A stretch of 64,000 nucleotides of DNA from Mitsuaria chitosanitabida ATCC BAA-476 = NBRC 102408 (lineage in GTDB: Bacteria; Pseudomonadota; Gammaproteobacteria; Burkholderiales; Burkholderiaceae_C), in NCBI RefSeq assembly GCF_001598255.1, contig NZ_BCYP01000001.1:124001-188000 (forward strand), written 5' to 3'. Numbering within the stretch: the stretch's first letter is position 1; every line of letters begins with the position of its first letter. Shown one piece after another: positions 9,206 to 17,704 of the stretch. A program made the position numbers and the translations under genes. A model generated the notes under the pieces. It did not search any database. It worked only from the letters and a program-made list of their open reading frames with translations, and was not told the DNA's origin.

Positions 9206-10057
9206 TCAGCCCTTGGGGCCGCATTGGCTGAACACGCCGCGGCTGGCGTTGAAGGACTCGATCCGCCACCCGGCGGTGGTCCAGAGCGCGGTCATCGCGC
9301 CGTCCACGCTCACGGAGGACTTGCCGTCGAACTCGAAGGGCGGGCCGTCCAGACGCGGCACCTCGATGGTCCTGAGCAATTGCCCCAGCCGCTTGCCGCT
9401 GGTCGGGGTGGTCACGATGTCGATGCAGGCCGCGCCGCCGCGCAGCAGGGCCGCCGGTGCCTTCATGAGGTCGGACCCCTCGGCGAAGAGCAGTTGGGGT
9501 AGCGCGAGCTGCTGCAGGCGTTCGCCGTCGCGCCGGGCGACGGCCTCGCGCAGGTCGCGCCAGAACGGGACGAAGGCCAGCGCGCGATCGACGCTGGCCT
9601 GGCAGCCCTTGCCCTTCGGCGACAGCGTGACCGACGCGGGCAGCGCCAGCGTGCCGCAACGACGGGGCTCCGTCGCGATCGTGTAGCCGTCCGCGCCGGC
9701 GCGCCGCACGGTGAGGCGATAGCGCTGGTCGCCCTGATCCTGGTCGCGCCATTCGAAACGCCAGGCGCCGTCGGGCTGCGCGAGCGCGGCGCCCGTGGTG
9801 GTCAGGCCGCATTCGTGCGTGCCCGCGGCCAGATAGATCGAGGCCTGCACCGGCACGCCCGCCGCGTCGACGCTGACGGACGCGTGGTTCAGGTCGTCGG
9901 GCGCGCATTGCAGCCGCGTGGGGAAGACGGGCTTGGCCGGTGCCGGCGCGTTCGTCGCGCTCGCGGCGAGCGTGTGCAGGGTCATGCCGATCACGGCGAT
10001 CAGGCCGGTGCGGCCGGGGCCGCGCGGGGAGCACTCATGTCGCAGGGTCATGGTCAT
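9206..10057 (-). CDS. Putative exported protein, unknown
   Basis: A 283-residue protein with an N-terminal hydrophobic segment (GLIAVIGMTLHTLAASA, about 18-34) that looks like a signal peptide, so the product is probably periplasmic. Six or more cysteines are spread through the mature part (CAPDD, HECGL, RRCGT, GKGCQAS, ACIDI, SQCGPKG), consistent with disulfides. No domain is recognised. It faces the preceding propeller gene convergently. Confidence 0.55.
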   Translation of the reverse strand: MTMTLRHECSPRGPGRTGLIAVIGMTLHTLAASATNAPAPAKPVFPTRLQCAPDDLNHASVSVDAAGVPVQASIYLAAGTHECGLTTTGAALAQPDGAWRFEWRDQDQGDQRYRLTVRRAGADGYTIATEPRRCGTLALPASVTLSPKGKGCQASVDRALAFVPFWRDLREAVARRDGERLQQLALPQLLFAEGSDLMKAPAALLRGGAACIDIVTTPTSGKRLGQLLRTIEVPRLDGPPFEFDGKSSVSVDGAMTALWTTAGWRIESFNASRGVFSQCGPKG

Positions 10058-10259
10058 CGAGGCCCGGCTCAGGCCGGCGAAGGGGGCAAGCGGTCGAGTA
10101 TGTCGGCCAAGGGCGGCGCGAGCGCGACAGCATCACCGAGGGCCCGCCAAGGCCTGTCGCCGGAACGAGGGGCCGCGGGGCGGAGGCTCGCACGCGGCGG
10201 CATCGGACGGTGGCATCGGATGGCGACAGCGGACGGAGGTATCGGGACGGCGCATCGCG

Positions 10260-11339
10260 CTAGCCCCGGAAGGCGGCCTCGCGGAAGCTGTCCAGCGCCA
10301 GCTCGTAGTTCCACTCGCCGAGCTGGCACACCAGGCGGTCCTGGTCGGCATTCCACGCATCGACGACGTGGCGCCAGGCCGGGGCGAGCGAGCGCGGCTC
10401 GGCCTCCTCGACCGGGAGGTCCGAGGGGATGGACGGCGGCGGCAGGTCGGCCGGCGTCATCAGGCGGATCGGCCCCGCCTCGCCGGCGCCGGGGTCGATG
10501 CGCCAGCGTCCGCGCTGGGCGGTCACGCGGGGACGCAGCCAGGGCTCGTGGGCGCGCGGATTGAGCAGATGGCAGCTGCGATGGCGCGCGTCGACGACCA
10601 GCAGGCTCAGCACCGAGCCGCCGCCGTTGGCCTTCTCCTCGACGTAGTCGGGGTGCTCGGGCGGGCCGTCGACGTCGATGACCAGGTAGCGGTCGTCGAT
10701 CCAGTCGCCGGATCCGGCGATGGACGCGCCGAAGGTGAGCTCCTGCGGATAGGGCAGCAGCCGACCGTCCAGCCACAGCGCGGCGCCGTACGGGGGACGG
10801 AAGTCCGCGGCGGCGATGGCGTCGGGATCGGCGTCGTCATCGCCGTCCTCCCACCAGATGACCGCGCGATGCAGCCGTCCCGGCGCGTCGGCGACGCGGA
10901 ATCCCGCGCGGCGCCAGGCCGGCCAGGAGGTCCAGACGCGCGCGGACGGCGCCTCGGTCAACCCCATCGCGCGCAGGTCCCGGGAACTGGCGTGCTGCAT
11001 CACGTGCATCGCGAAATGGCGCCACATCGCCGGACCGAGGGCGCGGACCACGGCGTCGCTCTCGTGCAGCCAGTCCAGCAGCAGCGGGACGACGGGCGAG
11101 TGGCGTGACCAGCGGTACAGGTCGCCGTTCGCGGCCCGGGTCGCGGCGCGCCGCTCCGGGCCGGCGTAGGCGGCACCGTTCGACGGCCCGGCCGGGCCGG
11201 GCGCATCGGTCGCGCGGGACGACCAGGTCCCGGGGATCGGCGCGGGACCCGTCGGCGGCGTGGCCCCGGTGACCGGCGACGGGCCGGCGGCGTGTGGAAG
11301 GGAAGGAGTCGGGGCGGGCGGCAGGTGGTACAGCGGCAT
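10260..11339 (-). CDS. Hypothetical protein, 359 aa
   Basis: No family recognised. I start it at the ATG at 11339; an in-frame GTG at 11432 would add 31 residues with no ribosome site. The first 65 residues are Pro/Ala/Thr-rich and probably disordered. The remainder is folded-looking, with many Trp and acidic positions (WWEDGDDDADPDA, WIDDRYLVIDVDGPPEHPDYVEEKANGGGSVLSLLVVD, WNYELALDSFREAAF near the end). No signal peptide or membrane span, so probably cytoplasmic. Codon use matches the neighbours. Confidence 0.6.
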   Translation of the reverse strand: MPLYHLPPAPTPSLPHAAGPSPVTGATPPTGPAPIPGTWSSRATDAPGPAGPSNGAAYAGPERRAATRAANGDLYRWSRHSPVVPLLLDWLHESDAVVRALGPAMWRHFAMHVMQHASSRDLRAMGLTEAPSARVWTSWPAWRRAGFRVADAPGRLHRAVIWWEDGDDDADPDAIAAADFRPPYGAALWLDGRLLPYPQELTFGASIAGSGDWIDDRYLVIDVDGPPEHPDYVEEKANGGGSVLSLLVVDARHRSCHLLNPRAHEPWLRPRVTAQRGRWRIDPGAGEAGPIRLMTPADLPPPSIPSDLPVEEAEPRSLAPAWRHVVDAWNADQDRLVCQLGEWNYELALDSFREAAFRG

Positions 11340-11805
11340 CGAGTCGGGCGCTCCGGCGCAATCGGGTTCGTCAGCGGTGATGCAGGGCCGGGGGCATGCG
11401 AGGTTCCCACCTCGTCTCGGCACCGTCGCCACCGCGGGGGACGCCGCGGCAAGGCACCGGGGCCGGGTCTTGCCCTGGCGGTCGGAGCGCCGGAAAAAGA
11501 TGCCGATGGCGGTGCCGATGCCGATCTCGATGCCGGCCGGCGGACGCGGCCACGCGGGGCGCGCGTCGGAGGCTGGCCGGCATGGGGGCCGAGGATCGAC
11601 GTGAGATTGACCGTGCGGTGGCGCACAGGCGCGAAGGCGGCGCGACGGTGGCGCGCGATCACCCCTCGGAACGATGCGGCTCGCAGGCTAGGCGGACCTG
11701 CCGCCTGCACGGCGCCGCGGTAGCGACTACCGCAAGCGGTGCCGTAACTTGGACCGCCTCGACGGTTGCCATGAAGACGGGATCATTGCTGCTCGTGGCA
11801 GCTCG
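11340..11805. other. Non-coding stretch before the repeat array
   Basis: No convincing gene: all open frames here are overlapping high-GC shadows with Arg/Pro/Ala-rich translations, and none has a ribosome site. The possible GTG-started extension of the hypothetical gene lies at 11340-11432. Confidence 0.5.
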
Positions 11806-12082
11806 AAGACCCTCACCCCCGCCCTCTCCCGCAAGCGGGCGAGGGAGCCATGAGGCACCGCGCGTTCTTGCCACGAGAGCGCCCGGGCGGTGTCGATCCC
11901 TCTCGCCGTTGGCGAGGGAGCCATGAGGCACCGCGCGTTCTTGCCACGAGAGCGCCCGGGCGGCGTCGATCCCTCTCGCCGCGGGCGAGGGAGCCATGAG
12001 GCACCGAGCATTCACCCCATGAGAACGCCTGAGCGGTCGACCCCCTCTCCCGCTTGCGGGAGAGGGCAGGGGTGAGGGTCTT
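11806..12082. repeat. 73-bp tandem repeat (3 copies) framed by inverted REP-like palindromes
   Basis: Three head-to-tail copies of a 73-bp unit start at 11840, 11913 and 11986 with CGAGGGAGCCATGAGGCACC. Copies 1 and 2 are almost identical; copy 3 diverges in its second half. The array is bounded by a REP-like palindrome at 11806-11845 (CCTCACCCCCGCCCTCTCCC then GCAAGCGGG) and its inverted partner at 12043-12082 (CCCTCTCCCGCTTGCGGGAG then GGGTGAGGGTCTT). Open frames inside simply repeat with the DNA and are not genes. Confidence 0.9.
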
Positions 12083-12094
12083 CGGGCTGCTGCT

Positions 12095-13261
12095 TCAGCG
12101 CCGCCGGCGCCACCACAGCCACGTGCCCGTGACCCCCATTCCGAAGAGCACCAGCCCCACGACCCCGGTCACCACGCGATTCGCCGTCCCGAACAGTTCT
12201 CCCGCGTGCAACGGATAGATCCAGGCCGTCGACCGCGTGGCCAGATCCAGCTGCTCCAGCCGTTGCTGCCCCAGCACATGCCCGTCGACCGGATGCATCC
12301 AGATCGACGACAAGCCGTTGGGATGCGGGTCGCCCGGCAGCTTGAAGCGGATGCGCACCGGCTTGCCGTCGCTCGCGGCCAACTGCACGTAACCGATCTG
12401 CCCTTCGGGCCAGCGCGCCCGCGCCTGCGCGACCATCGCATCCAGCGTTACCCGCTCGCCATGGTCCTTGCCGACCTTGGGCGGCTTGGTGGCGGCGTCG
12501 CCCACCATCGCGTTGACCCAGCCGCCGATCGGCCGATAGGCCATCCAGGCGCCGCTGGCCACGGCCACCGCCACCAGCAGGCCCAGCACCGCCCCGCCGA
12601 AGCGGTGCAGATCGAACAGGCCGCGCGTCGCGCCCTTGTCGAGCTTGAGCTTGAAGGCGTGCCTCCACTGCGCGCGTGTCGTCGGCCACCACAGGACCAG
12701 GCCGGTCACCAGCAGCGCCAGGTAGGCCAGCGAGGTGAACGCCAGCACGGCCTTGCCGGTGTCGCCCAGCAGGAGCGCGCTGTGCAGCTCGAAGACGAGG
12801 TTGGCGGCGCCGTCGGTCTCACCTCGGCGGCCGAGCTCGGCCAGCGTCGCCGGGTCGAGGTAGAGCGTGCCTTCCCAGGCCGGCCCCCGCACCAGCACGC
12901 GCAGGGACTCGCCGTCCTCGCGCGGCGGGCGCAGCGTCATCGTCGACTGAGGACCGAACTCCGCCGCGATGCGGCGGCGCAGCGTCTCCAGCGGTGCCGC
13001 CTCGGCGGCGGAGGGCGAGGCCGACGCGGTCGCCGCCGCCCCGGCCATCGCGGTCCGCGCGCCCGGATCGACCTGCGCCACCGGAGCCCCGACCGCGTGC
13101 GCCGGCGCTCGGAACAGCGCGGGATGCAGGGCCTCGTCCAGCGGCCGCAGCACCGTCATCAGGGCGCCCAGCAACGCGGCGGCCGCCAGCAGCAGGCCGA
13201 GCGTCAGCCCGACCCACCGGTGCAGCCACATCCAGACCTTGCGGGCCTTGGCCAGCGCCAT
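12095..13261 (-). CDS. PepSY-associated inner-membrane protein (iron-regulated type)
   Basis: A 388-residue PepSY-domain membrane protein. The start KVWMWLHRWVGLTLGLLLAA is the classic first helix (residues about 9-33), and there are three further spans (about 172-192, 222-244 and 360-380) with the conserved LHRFGGAVLGLL and PLHAGELFG motifs. These proteins accompany TonB siderophore receptors and are proposed to reduce or process ferric siderophores at the inner membrane. It begins 2 nt after the receptor stop codon, so the two are co-transcribed and probably translationally coupled. Confidence 0.85.
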   Translation of the reverse strand: MALAKARKVWMWLHRWVGLTLGLLLAAAALLGALMTVLRPLDEALHPALFRAPAHAVGAPVAQVDPGARTAMAGAAATASASPSAAEAAPLETLRRRIAAEFGPQSTMTLRPPREDGESLRVLVRGPAWEGTLYLDPATLAELGRRGETDGAANLVFELHSALLLGDTGKAVLAFTSLAYLALLVTGLVLWWPTTRAQWRHAFKLKLDKGATRGLFDLHRFGGAVLGLLVAVAVASGAWMAYRPIGGWVNAMVGDAATKPPKVGKDHGERVTLDAMVAQARARWPEGQIGYVQLAASDGKPVRIRFKLPGDPHPNGLSSIWMHPVDGHVLGQQRLEQLDLATRSTAWIYPLHAGELFGTANRVVTGVVGLVLFGMGVTGTWLWWRRRR

Positions 13262-13263
13262 GC

Positions 13264-15453
13264 TCAGAAGTCCACCTTGGCCGTCACGCGCAGGGTGCGC
13301 GGCGCGCCGACGCCCAGCAGGTTGTTGCCGGCGGTGCTCCAGTAGTCCTTGTTGGTGGCGTTGTCCAGGTTGGCCTGCAGGCTGAGCGGCTTGCCCAGCA
13401 CCGTCGTGGCGTAACGCGCGCCCAGCGACAGCGTCTCGTAGGCGTCGATCCAGCCCTGGTTGGCGTTGTTCACCGCGCGCTTGCCCACGTGGTACACGCC
13501 GGCGTTCAGCGCAAGTCCCGGCACCATCGGCACGCGGTACTCGCCGAACAGGCTCAGCGTGTTCTTGGGCGTGTTCTCCGGCGTCTTGCCCAGCTCCAGC
13601 GGATTGGTCGTGCCCACGCGCGTGATCTCCGCGTCCAGCACCGTGGCCGAGGCCACCACCGCGAAGTCGCGGCCGATCTCGCCGCTGGCCGAGAACTCGA
13701 TGCCGCGGTAGCGCGACTGGCCGCCCACCTGGTAGACGCCGTTGACCGTGGTGGTCAGCGCGCGCTCGATCTGGAAGGCCGCGGTCTGCAGCAGCACCGA
13801 GCCCACGCGCGCCTTCACGCCCAGCTCATGCTGCTTGCTGACGGCGGGGGCGAGCACTTCGCCGGCGTTGCTCGCGCTCAGCGGCGCGGTGCCGGTCTCC
13901 TCCAGGCCGCGCAGCACCGAGCCGTAGACGCTCAGATCCTTCATCGGCTTCCACATCAGCGAGAAGTTGGGCGTGACCTTGTCGGCCTTGAAGACGGTCG
14001 TCGGCGCGCTGGGGTTGGTCGCCAGGCTGCGGTAGTCGGTCTTGCGCAGGCCGGCCAGGACCTGCCACTGCTCGCCGATGGCGACGCGGTCGAAGACGTA
14101 CAGGCCGCGGTCGCGGATCTCCGACGGGTAGCCCGCCTGCTTGAGCGTGGGGCTGACCGGCGCGACGTCGACGGGCGCGTACAGGTTCTGCGACGCGGTC
14201 ACGACGGCGGACTGCCAGCCCGCCGACTCGCGGCGGTTGTAGCTGGCGCCCAGGGTCAGCTCGTGCGACAGGCCCAGCGTGTCGAAGCGGCCGATCGCCT
14301 CGACGCGGTGGTTGGTGTTCGTGTAGGCCTGGCCCTTGAGCACCGTGGTGCTCAGCGTGCCCGCGCCGGTGTCCTTGTTGTAGTTCTGGAAGGTCGAGAA
14401 GTTGCGGTCGCGATCGGTCTTGGCGCGGCCGGTCTCCAGGCTGACGACCCAGTTGTCGTTGACGGCGAAGTCGCCGCGCACCAGCGCGTTCGTGGCGTGC
14501 GCGTCGTAGCGGGCCCAGTCGCCGGCCAGGTTGGTCTTGTTGTCGGGCACGCGCGGCAGGGTGATCACGCCGTTCACCGCGGCGGGCAGCTGGATGCCGG
14601 CCTGCTCGCTGACGTTCTTGCGGTAGCGCTCCAGATCGACCTTGAAGTTGGCCCACGGCGTGGCGCGCCAGTCGTAGGCCAGCGTGACCAGGTTGCGGTC
14701 GCCCTTGTAGCGGTCGATGCCGGTCTCTTCCTTGCCCGCTGCGGCGTTGACGCGCAGGCCCATGCTGTCGTCGGTGCCGAAGCGGCGGCCGATGTCGACG
14801 TGGGTCTTGACGCCGCCGTGGTCGTTGATCGTCGTCGTCAGCGAGGTCACCGGCTTGGGACCGGCGCGCTTGGTCACGAAGTTGACGATGCCCGAGGGCG
14901 GCACCATCCCGTAGTACATCGACGAGGCGCCCTTCAGCACCTCGACCTGCTCCTTGTTCTCGAGCGGGATGTCGATCAGGTTGACGATGGGCAGGCTGCC
15001 GTTGAGGCGGTAGTTGCCGCGGTTCTCGACCACGATGCCGCGGATGGACAGGTTGTCGTAGGTGGAGCCGCTCACCTGCGAGCGGGTCACGCCGGCGGTG
15101 TTCTTCAGCGCGTCGAACAGCCCTTGCGCGCCCTGCGCGTCCAGCAGCTCGCGCGACATCACGGCGTTGGTCAACGGGACGTCCAGCGGGTCCTGGTCGC
15201 GGAAGGCGCCCACGCGCACGGTCTCCGGCGCGAAGGTCTTCTTGCGCTCGCCGCTGACCACGACCTCGTCCAGCAGCTTCTTCTGCGTGGCATCGGCGAC
15301 GGCGACCTGGGTGGACGCCGTGGCGGCGCCGGACGGCGCGGGCTTGGCCTCGGCGGACTGCGCACGGGCCGACAGCGGCGCCAGCAGGCTCAGCACGGAC
15401 AGGGAAACCAGGGTCAGGCGCGGCGTGGCGGCGCGGAAGGCGGTGGACGACAT
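13264..15453 (-). CDS. TonB-dependent siderophore receptor
   Basis: A 729-residue outer-membrane receptor. A signal peptide (LTLVSLSVLSLLAPLSARAQS) is cleaved near residue 33. The plug domain follows (about 90-210) with DALKNTAGVTRSQ, YDNLSIRGIV and VEVLKGASSMYYGMVPPSGIVNFVTKR split by family-typical variation. A 22-strand barrel ends in the terminal aromatic VTAKVDF. It imports a ferric siderophore, energised by TonB-ExbBD elsewhere. The FhuE/FpvA-like superfamily is likely; the ligand cannot be told. A Fur-box-like sequence sits about 125 nt upstream. Confidence 0.92.
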   Translation of the reverse strand: MSSTAFRAATPRLTLVSLSVLSLLAPLSARAQSAEAKPAPSGAATASTQVAVADATQKKLLDEVVVSGERKKTFAPETVRVGAFRDQDPLDVPLTNAVMSRELLDAQGAQGLFDALKNTAGVTRSQVSGSTYDNLSIRGIVVENRGNYRLNGSLPIVNLIDIPLENKEQVEVLKGASSMYYGMVPPSGIVNFVTKRAGPKPVTSLTTTINDHGGVKTHVDIGRRFGTDDSMGLRVNAAAGKEETGIDRYKGDRNLVTLAYDWRATPWANFKVDLERYRKNVSEQAGIQLPAAVNGVITLPRVPDNKTNLAGDWARYDAHATNALVRGDFAVNDNWVVSLETGRAKTDRDRNFSTFQNYNKDTGAGTLSTTVLKGQAYTNTNHRVEAIGRFDTLGLSHELTLGASYNRRESAGWQSAVVTASQNLYAPVDVAPVSPTLKQAGYPSEIRDRGLYVFDRVAIGEQWQVLAGLRKTDYRSLATNPSAPTTVFKADKVTPNFSLMWKPMKDLSVYGSVLRGLEETGTAPLSASNAGEVLAPAVSKQHELGVKARVGSVLLQTAAFQIERALTTTVNGVYQVGGQSRYRGIEFSASGEIGRDFAVVASATVLDAEITRVGTTNPLELGKTPENTPKNTLSLFGEYRVPMVPGLALNAGVYHVGKRAVNNANQGWIDAYETLSLGARYATTVLGKPLSLQANLDNATNKDYWSTAGNNLLGVGAPRTLRVTAKVDF

Positions 15454-15853
15454 GGACGTGGGCCGGGGTACCGGAGATCAGGAGGGAGGAGGTGGGGCCG
15501 AAGGCAGGGGGGAGTGCCTCCGGCCAAGCGACGCCGGCCCGGCGGAGGGGCTGGCGAATCCGCGAAACGCGACACGTTATCAAATGCGAATTGATCGCAA
15601 CAAGTTGAAGGGCAATTTGGTGCGCTGGGCGCGCGCCGAGGGCGGTGCAGGGGGTAAATCCCCCGCGAGCGTGGCGGCGGCGCCACCCCGTTGGAGGTAG
15701 CGGGCGGGTCGGGCGAGGGAGGTCGGGCGGCGCCCGGCGCGGTCGTGTCGGGCCTGACGCGAAGAGGGAGAAGTCCGATTCCTGCCAGACAGCGGCAGGA
15801 GGCCCGCCTAGGATCCGCCGACCCATTCACCCCGGACCACCCTGAGGATCCCC
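15454..15853. other. Intergenic region between receptor and PEP-mutase-family genes
   Basis: A 400-nt divergent promoter region. The stretch at about 15570-15620 is locally A+T-rich and holds the Fur-like site. The remaining sequence is G+C-rich without a supported gene. Confidence 0.6.
15578..15600. promoter_or_regulatory. Candidate Fur box upstream of the TonB receptor
   Basis: AAATGCGAATTGATCGCA lies in an A+T-rich island. It shares AAATGCGAAT with the reverse complement of the stronger Fur-like site at 52997-53018 in front of the PepSY/fur operon. Position and the iron-related genes support Fur control; the match is partial. Confidence 0.5.
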
Positions 15854-16654
15854 ATGAGCACTGCTCCCGCCACCCAGGCCGGCAAGGCCGTCGCGCTGCG
15901 CGCCCTGCATGACCGCACCGAGCCCTTCGTCATCGCCAATGCCTGGGACGCGGCCTCGGCCCGCATGCTGGAGACCACCGGCTTCCTGGCGCTGGCGACC
16001 TCCAGCGCCGCCGCCGCCGAGGTGGTCGGCAAGCGCGACGGTCAACTGACCCGCGACGAGAAGATGGCGCACATCCGCATGCTGGTCGGCGTGAGCGCGC
16101 TGCCCATCAGCGCGGACCTGGGCAACGGCTTCGGCGTCAGCCCCGAGGACTGCGCCGAGACCATCCGCCTGGCCGCGGCGGCCGGCGCGGTGGGGGGCTC
16201 CATCGAGGACTCGACCGGCGGCTCCGATGGCCCGCCGATCTTCGACTTCGAGCTGTCGGTCGCGCGCGTGGCGGCGGCCGTCGAGGCGGCGCGTCGACTG
16301 CCTTTCCCCTTCACCGTGACCGCGCGGTCGGAGAACTTCTTCCAGGGCGTGCCCGATCTCGACGACACCATCCGCCGCCTGCAGGCCTACGAGCGGGCGG
16401 GGGCGGACGTGCTGTTCGCGCCGCTGCTGCCGGACCTGGACGCGGTGCGCCGGGTCTGCGCGTCGGTGAGCAAGCCGGTCAACTTCATGAACGGCGTGCC
16501 GGGCAAGAGCTACAGCCTGGCGGCGCTGGGCGAGGCCGGCGTGCGGCGCGTGAGCGTGGCGACGTCGCTGTTCCGCCATGCGATGAAGGCCGCGCGCCAG
16601 GCCGCGGAGGAGATCCGCGACCACGGGACCTTCGGCTACATCGATCGGGGCTGA
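15854..16654 (+). CDS. Isocitrate lyase/PEP mutase family protein
   Basis: A 266-residue TIM-barrel enzyme of the ICL/PEP-mutase superfamily. Family signs are the NAWDAASARMLE start, SADLGNGFG (metal-linked Asp), GGSIEDSTG, FTVTARSEN and ERAGADVLFAPLLPDL. It lacks the KKCGH loop of true isocitrate and methylisocitrate lyases, so it belongs with the poorly defined phosphonomutase-like/oxaloacetate-hydrolase-like members. It acts in the cytoplasm on a small 2-oxo or phospho acid. GAGGAT precedes the ATG. It converges with the nrtR gene. Confidence 0.85.
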   Translation: MSTAPATQAGKAVALRALHDRTEPFVIANAWDAASARMLETTGFLALATSSAAAAEVVGKRDGQLTRDEKMAHIRMLVGVSALPISADLGNGFGVSPEDCAETIRLAAAAGAVGGSIEDSTGGSDGPPIFDFELSVARVAAAVEAARRLPFPFTVTARSENFFQGVPDLDDTIRRLQAYERAGADVLFAPLLPDLDAVRRVCASVSKPVNFMNGVPGKSYSLAALGEAGVRRVSVATSLFRHAMKAARQAAEEIRDHGTFGYIDRG

Positions 16655-16751
16655 GGCGGCTTGGACGAGAGGTGGCGCCGCTCGTGCGGGTCCGATCCGC
16701 GGGCCGGGGCGGTGACCGGGCCGGCGTGACGCCGGTCAGCCTCTTCGCCGG

Positions 16752-17450
16752 TCAGCCGATCGCCAGGTTGCTCGCCGCCGTCTTCAGGGCCGCGCCATGC
16801 GGCTTGCGGCGGTAGAGCTGCGCCGGCCGGTGCCCGCCGCTGGTGAAGGCGCCGGGGATCTCCTCGATCACGTCCAGCTCCTCGATGCGGCGACGGAAGC
16901 CGCGCTTGTCCAGCGTGGAATCGAGCACCTGCTCGTAGGTCTGCTGCAACTGGCCGAGGGTGAACTCGGCCGGCATCAGGTGCACGGGCAGGGAGGAGTA
17001 GAGCGTCTTCGACCGCACCCGCGCGACGGCCGTGCGGAGGATCTCCAGGTGGTCGAAGGGCAGCGAGCGGAGGCTGTCGACGGGACTCCAGCGGAAGCGC
17101 TCGGTCTGCAGCGACACCGCGGAGAGGCCCCGGCTGTCGCCGGAGGCAAGACCCGGCACCACGGCGTAGTAGCCGATGGACAAGGACCAGCCGCGGGAGT
17201 CGCGGTGCTGGCCGGAGAAGGTGCGCAGCTGCTCGAGGTAGGGGGAGACGAGCCCCGCCTTGTCACGCAGGATCCGGGCGGCGGCCTCGTCGGCGTCGTG
17301 GTCCGTGTCGGTGCGGACCCAGCCGCCAGGCAGGGTCCAGGCGTCCAGCGCCGGCTCGCGGTCGCGCTTCGCCAGGCCGGCGTGCAGCCGGCCGTCGATC
17401 AGCGTCAGCAGGACGATGTCGACGGTGACGATGGGGCGCTCGAAGTCCAC
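16752..17450 (-). CDS. nrtR: NrtR-type Nudix-related repressor of NAD metabolism
   Basis: A protein of about 232 residues: a Nudix-like ADP-ribose sensor domain (about 5-135) and a C-terminal winged helix (about 150-225, FTLGQLQQTYEQVL...KRGFRRRIEEL). The Nudix box is degenerate (GGWVRTDTDHDADEAAARIL, then RDKAGL) and lacks the catalytic glutamates, as in NrtR repressors that sense but do not hydrolyse ADP-ribose. I place the start at the GTG at 17450. The upstream GTG at 17486 falls between the -10 and the likely transcription start and inside the operator. It is divergent from pncA-pncB-nadE-nadM, the classic NrtR regulon. Confidence 0.88.
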   Translation of the reverse strand: MDFERPIVTVDIVLLTLIDGRLHAGLAKRDREPALDAWTLPGGWVRTDTDHDADEAAARILRDKAGLVSPYLEQLRTFSGQHRDSRGWSLSIGYYAVVPGLASGDSRGLSAVSLQTERFRWSPVDSLRSLPFDHLEILRTAVARVRSKTLYSSLPVHLMPAEFTLGQLQQTYEQVLDSTLDKRGFRRRIEELDVIEEIPGAFTSGGHRPAQLYRRKPHGAALKTAASNLAIG

Positions 17451-17469
17451 GGTGCGAAGGGCGGAAGCC

Positions 17470-17490
17470 TTAGTGCGAAGGGGCACGAAT
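17470..17490. promoter_or_regulatory. NrtR operator at the nrtR promoter
   Basis: TTAGTGC-N6-GCACGAA is an imperfect dyad matching the site in front of pncA in 14 of 14 arm bases. It overlaps the -10 and transcription start of nrtR, so it implies autorepression. Confidence 0.75.
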
Positions 17491-17518
17491 TATGGGTCGG
17501 GGCGATCGGGCAGGTCAA
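17489..17518 (-). promoter_or_regulatory. Sigma-70 promoter of nrtR
   Basis: On the minus strand, TTGACC (17518-17513) and CATAAT (17494-17489) are separated by 18 nt. The expected start of transcription is near 17482, within the operator and downstream of the GTG at 17486, which supports the later start codon. Confidence 0.65.
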
Positions 17519-17540
17519 CGGGCTCGCTGCCACTCGACCG

Positions 17541-17580
17541 CCCTCACCCCCGCCCCTCTCCCGCGCAGCGGGAGAGGGGA
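17541..17580. repeat. REP-like palindrome
   Basis: CCCTCACCCCCGCCCCTCTC followed by CCGCGCAGCGGGAGAGG: same family as the elements at 11806, 12043, 20003, 44373, 44436 and 46341. It lies between nrtR and pncA. Confidence 0.8.
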
Positions 17581-17641
17581 AGCCCTGGGCGACGGGCGCG
17601 GTGCATCCGGTTGCATTTCATCTCGAATTCCTTTCAGCTAC

Positions 17642-17662
17642 TTAGTGCAAACAAGCACGAAG
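17642..17662. promoter_or_regulatory. NrtR operator upstream of pncA
   Basis: TTAGTGC-N6-GCACGAA, identical in both arms to the nrtR-side copy and differing only in the 6-nt centre (AAACAA here, GAAGGG there). It sits 43 nt before the pncA start, where bound repressor would block initiation. A possible -10 (TATGCT, 17668-17673) follows it. Confidence 0.75.
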
Positions 17663-17704
17663 TCGGCTATGCTGGCGCCACGCACCGAAAGAAGGAGTCC
17701 GAAG

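Noticed and set aside
11659-12015. Repetitive small proteins encoded in the 73-bp array
   Set aside because: Open frames exist only because the 73-bp units lack stops in some frames; no ribosome site and no conservation.
11840-12058. CRISPR-like array
   Set aside because: The units are contiguous 73-bp tandem copies without unique spacers, and there are no cas genes.
17451-17486. GTG at 17486 as the nrtR start
   Set aside because: It lies between the -10 hexamer and the expected transcription start, within the operator; the GTG at 17450 is preferred.
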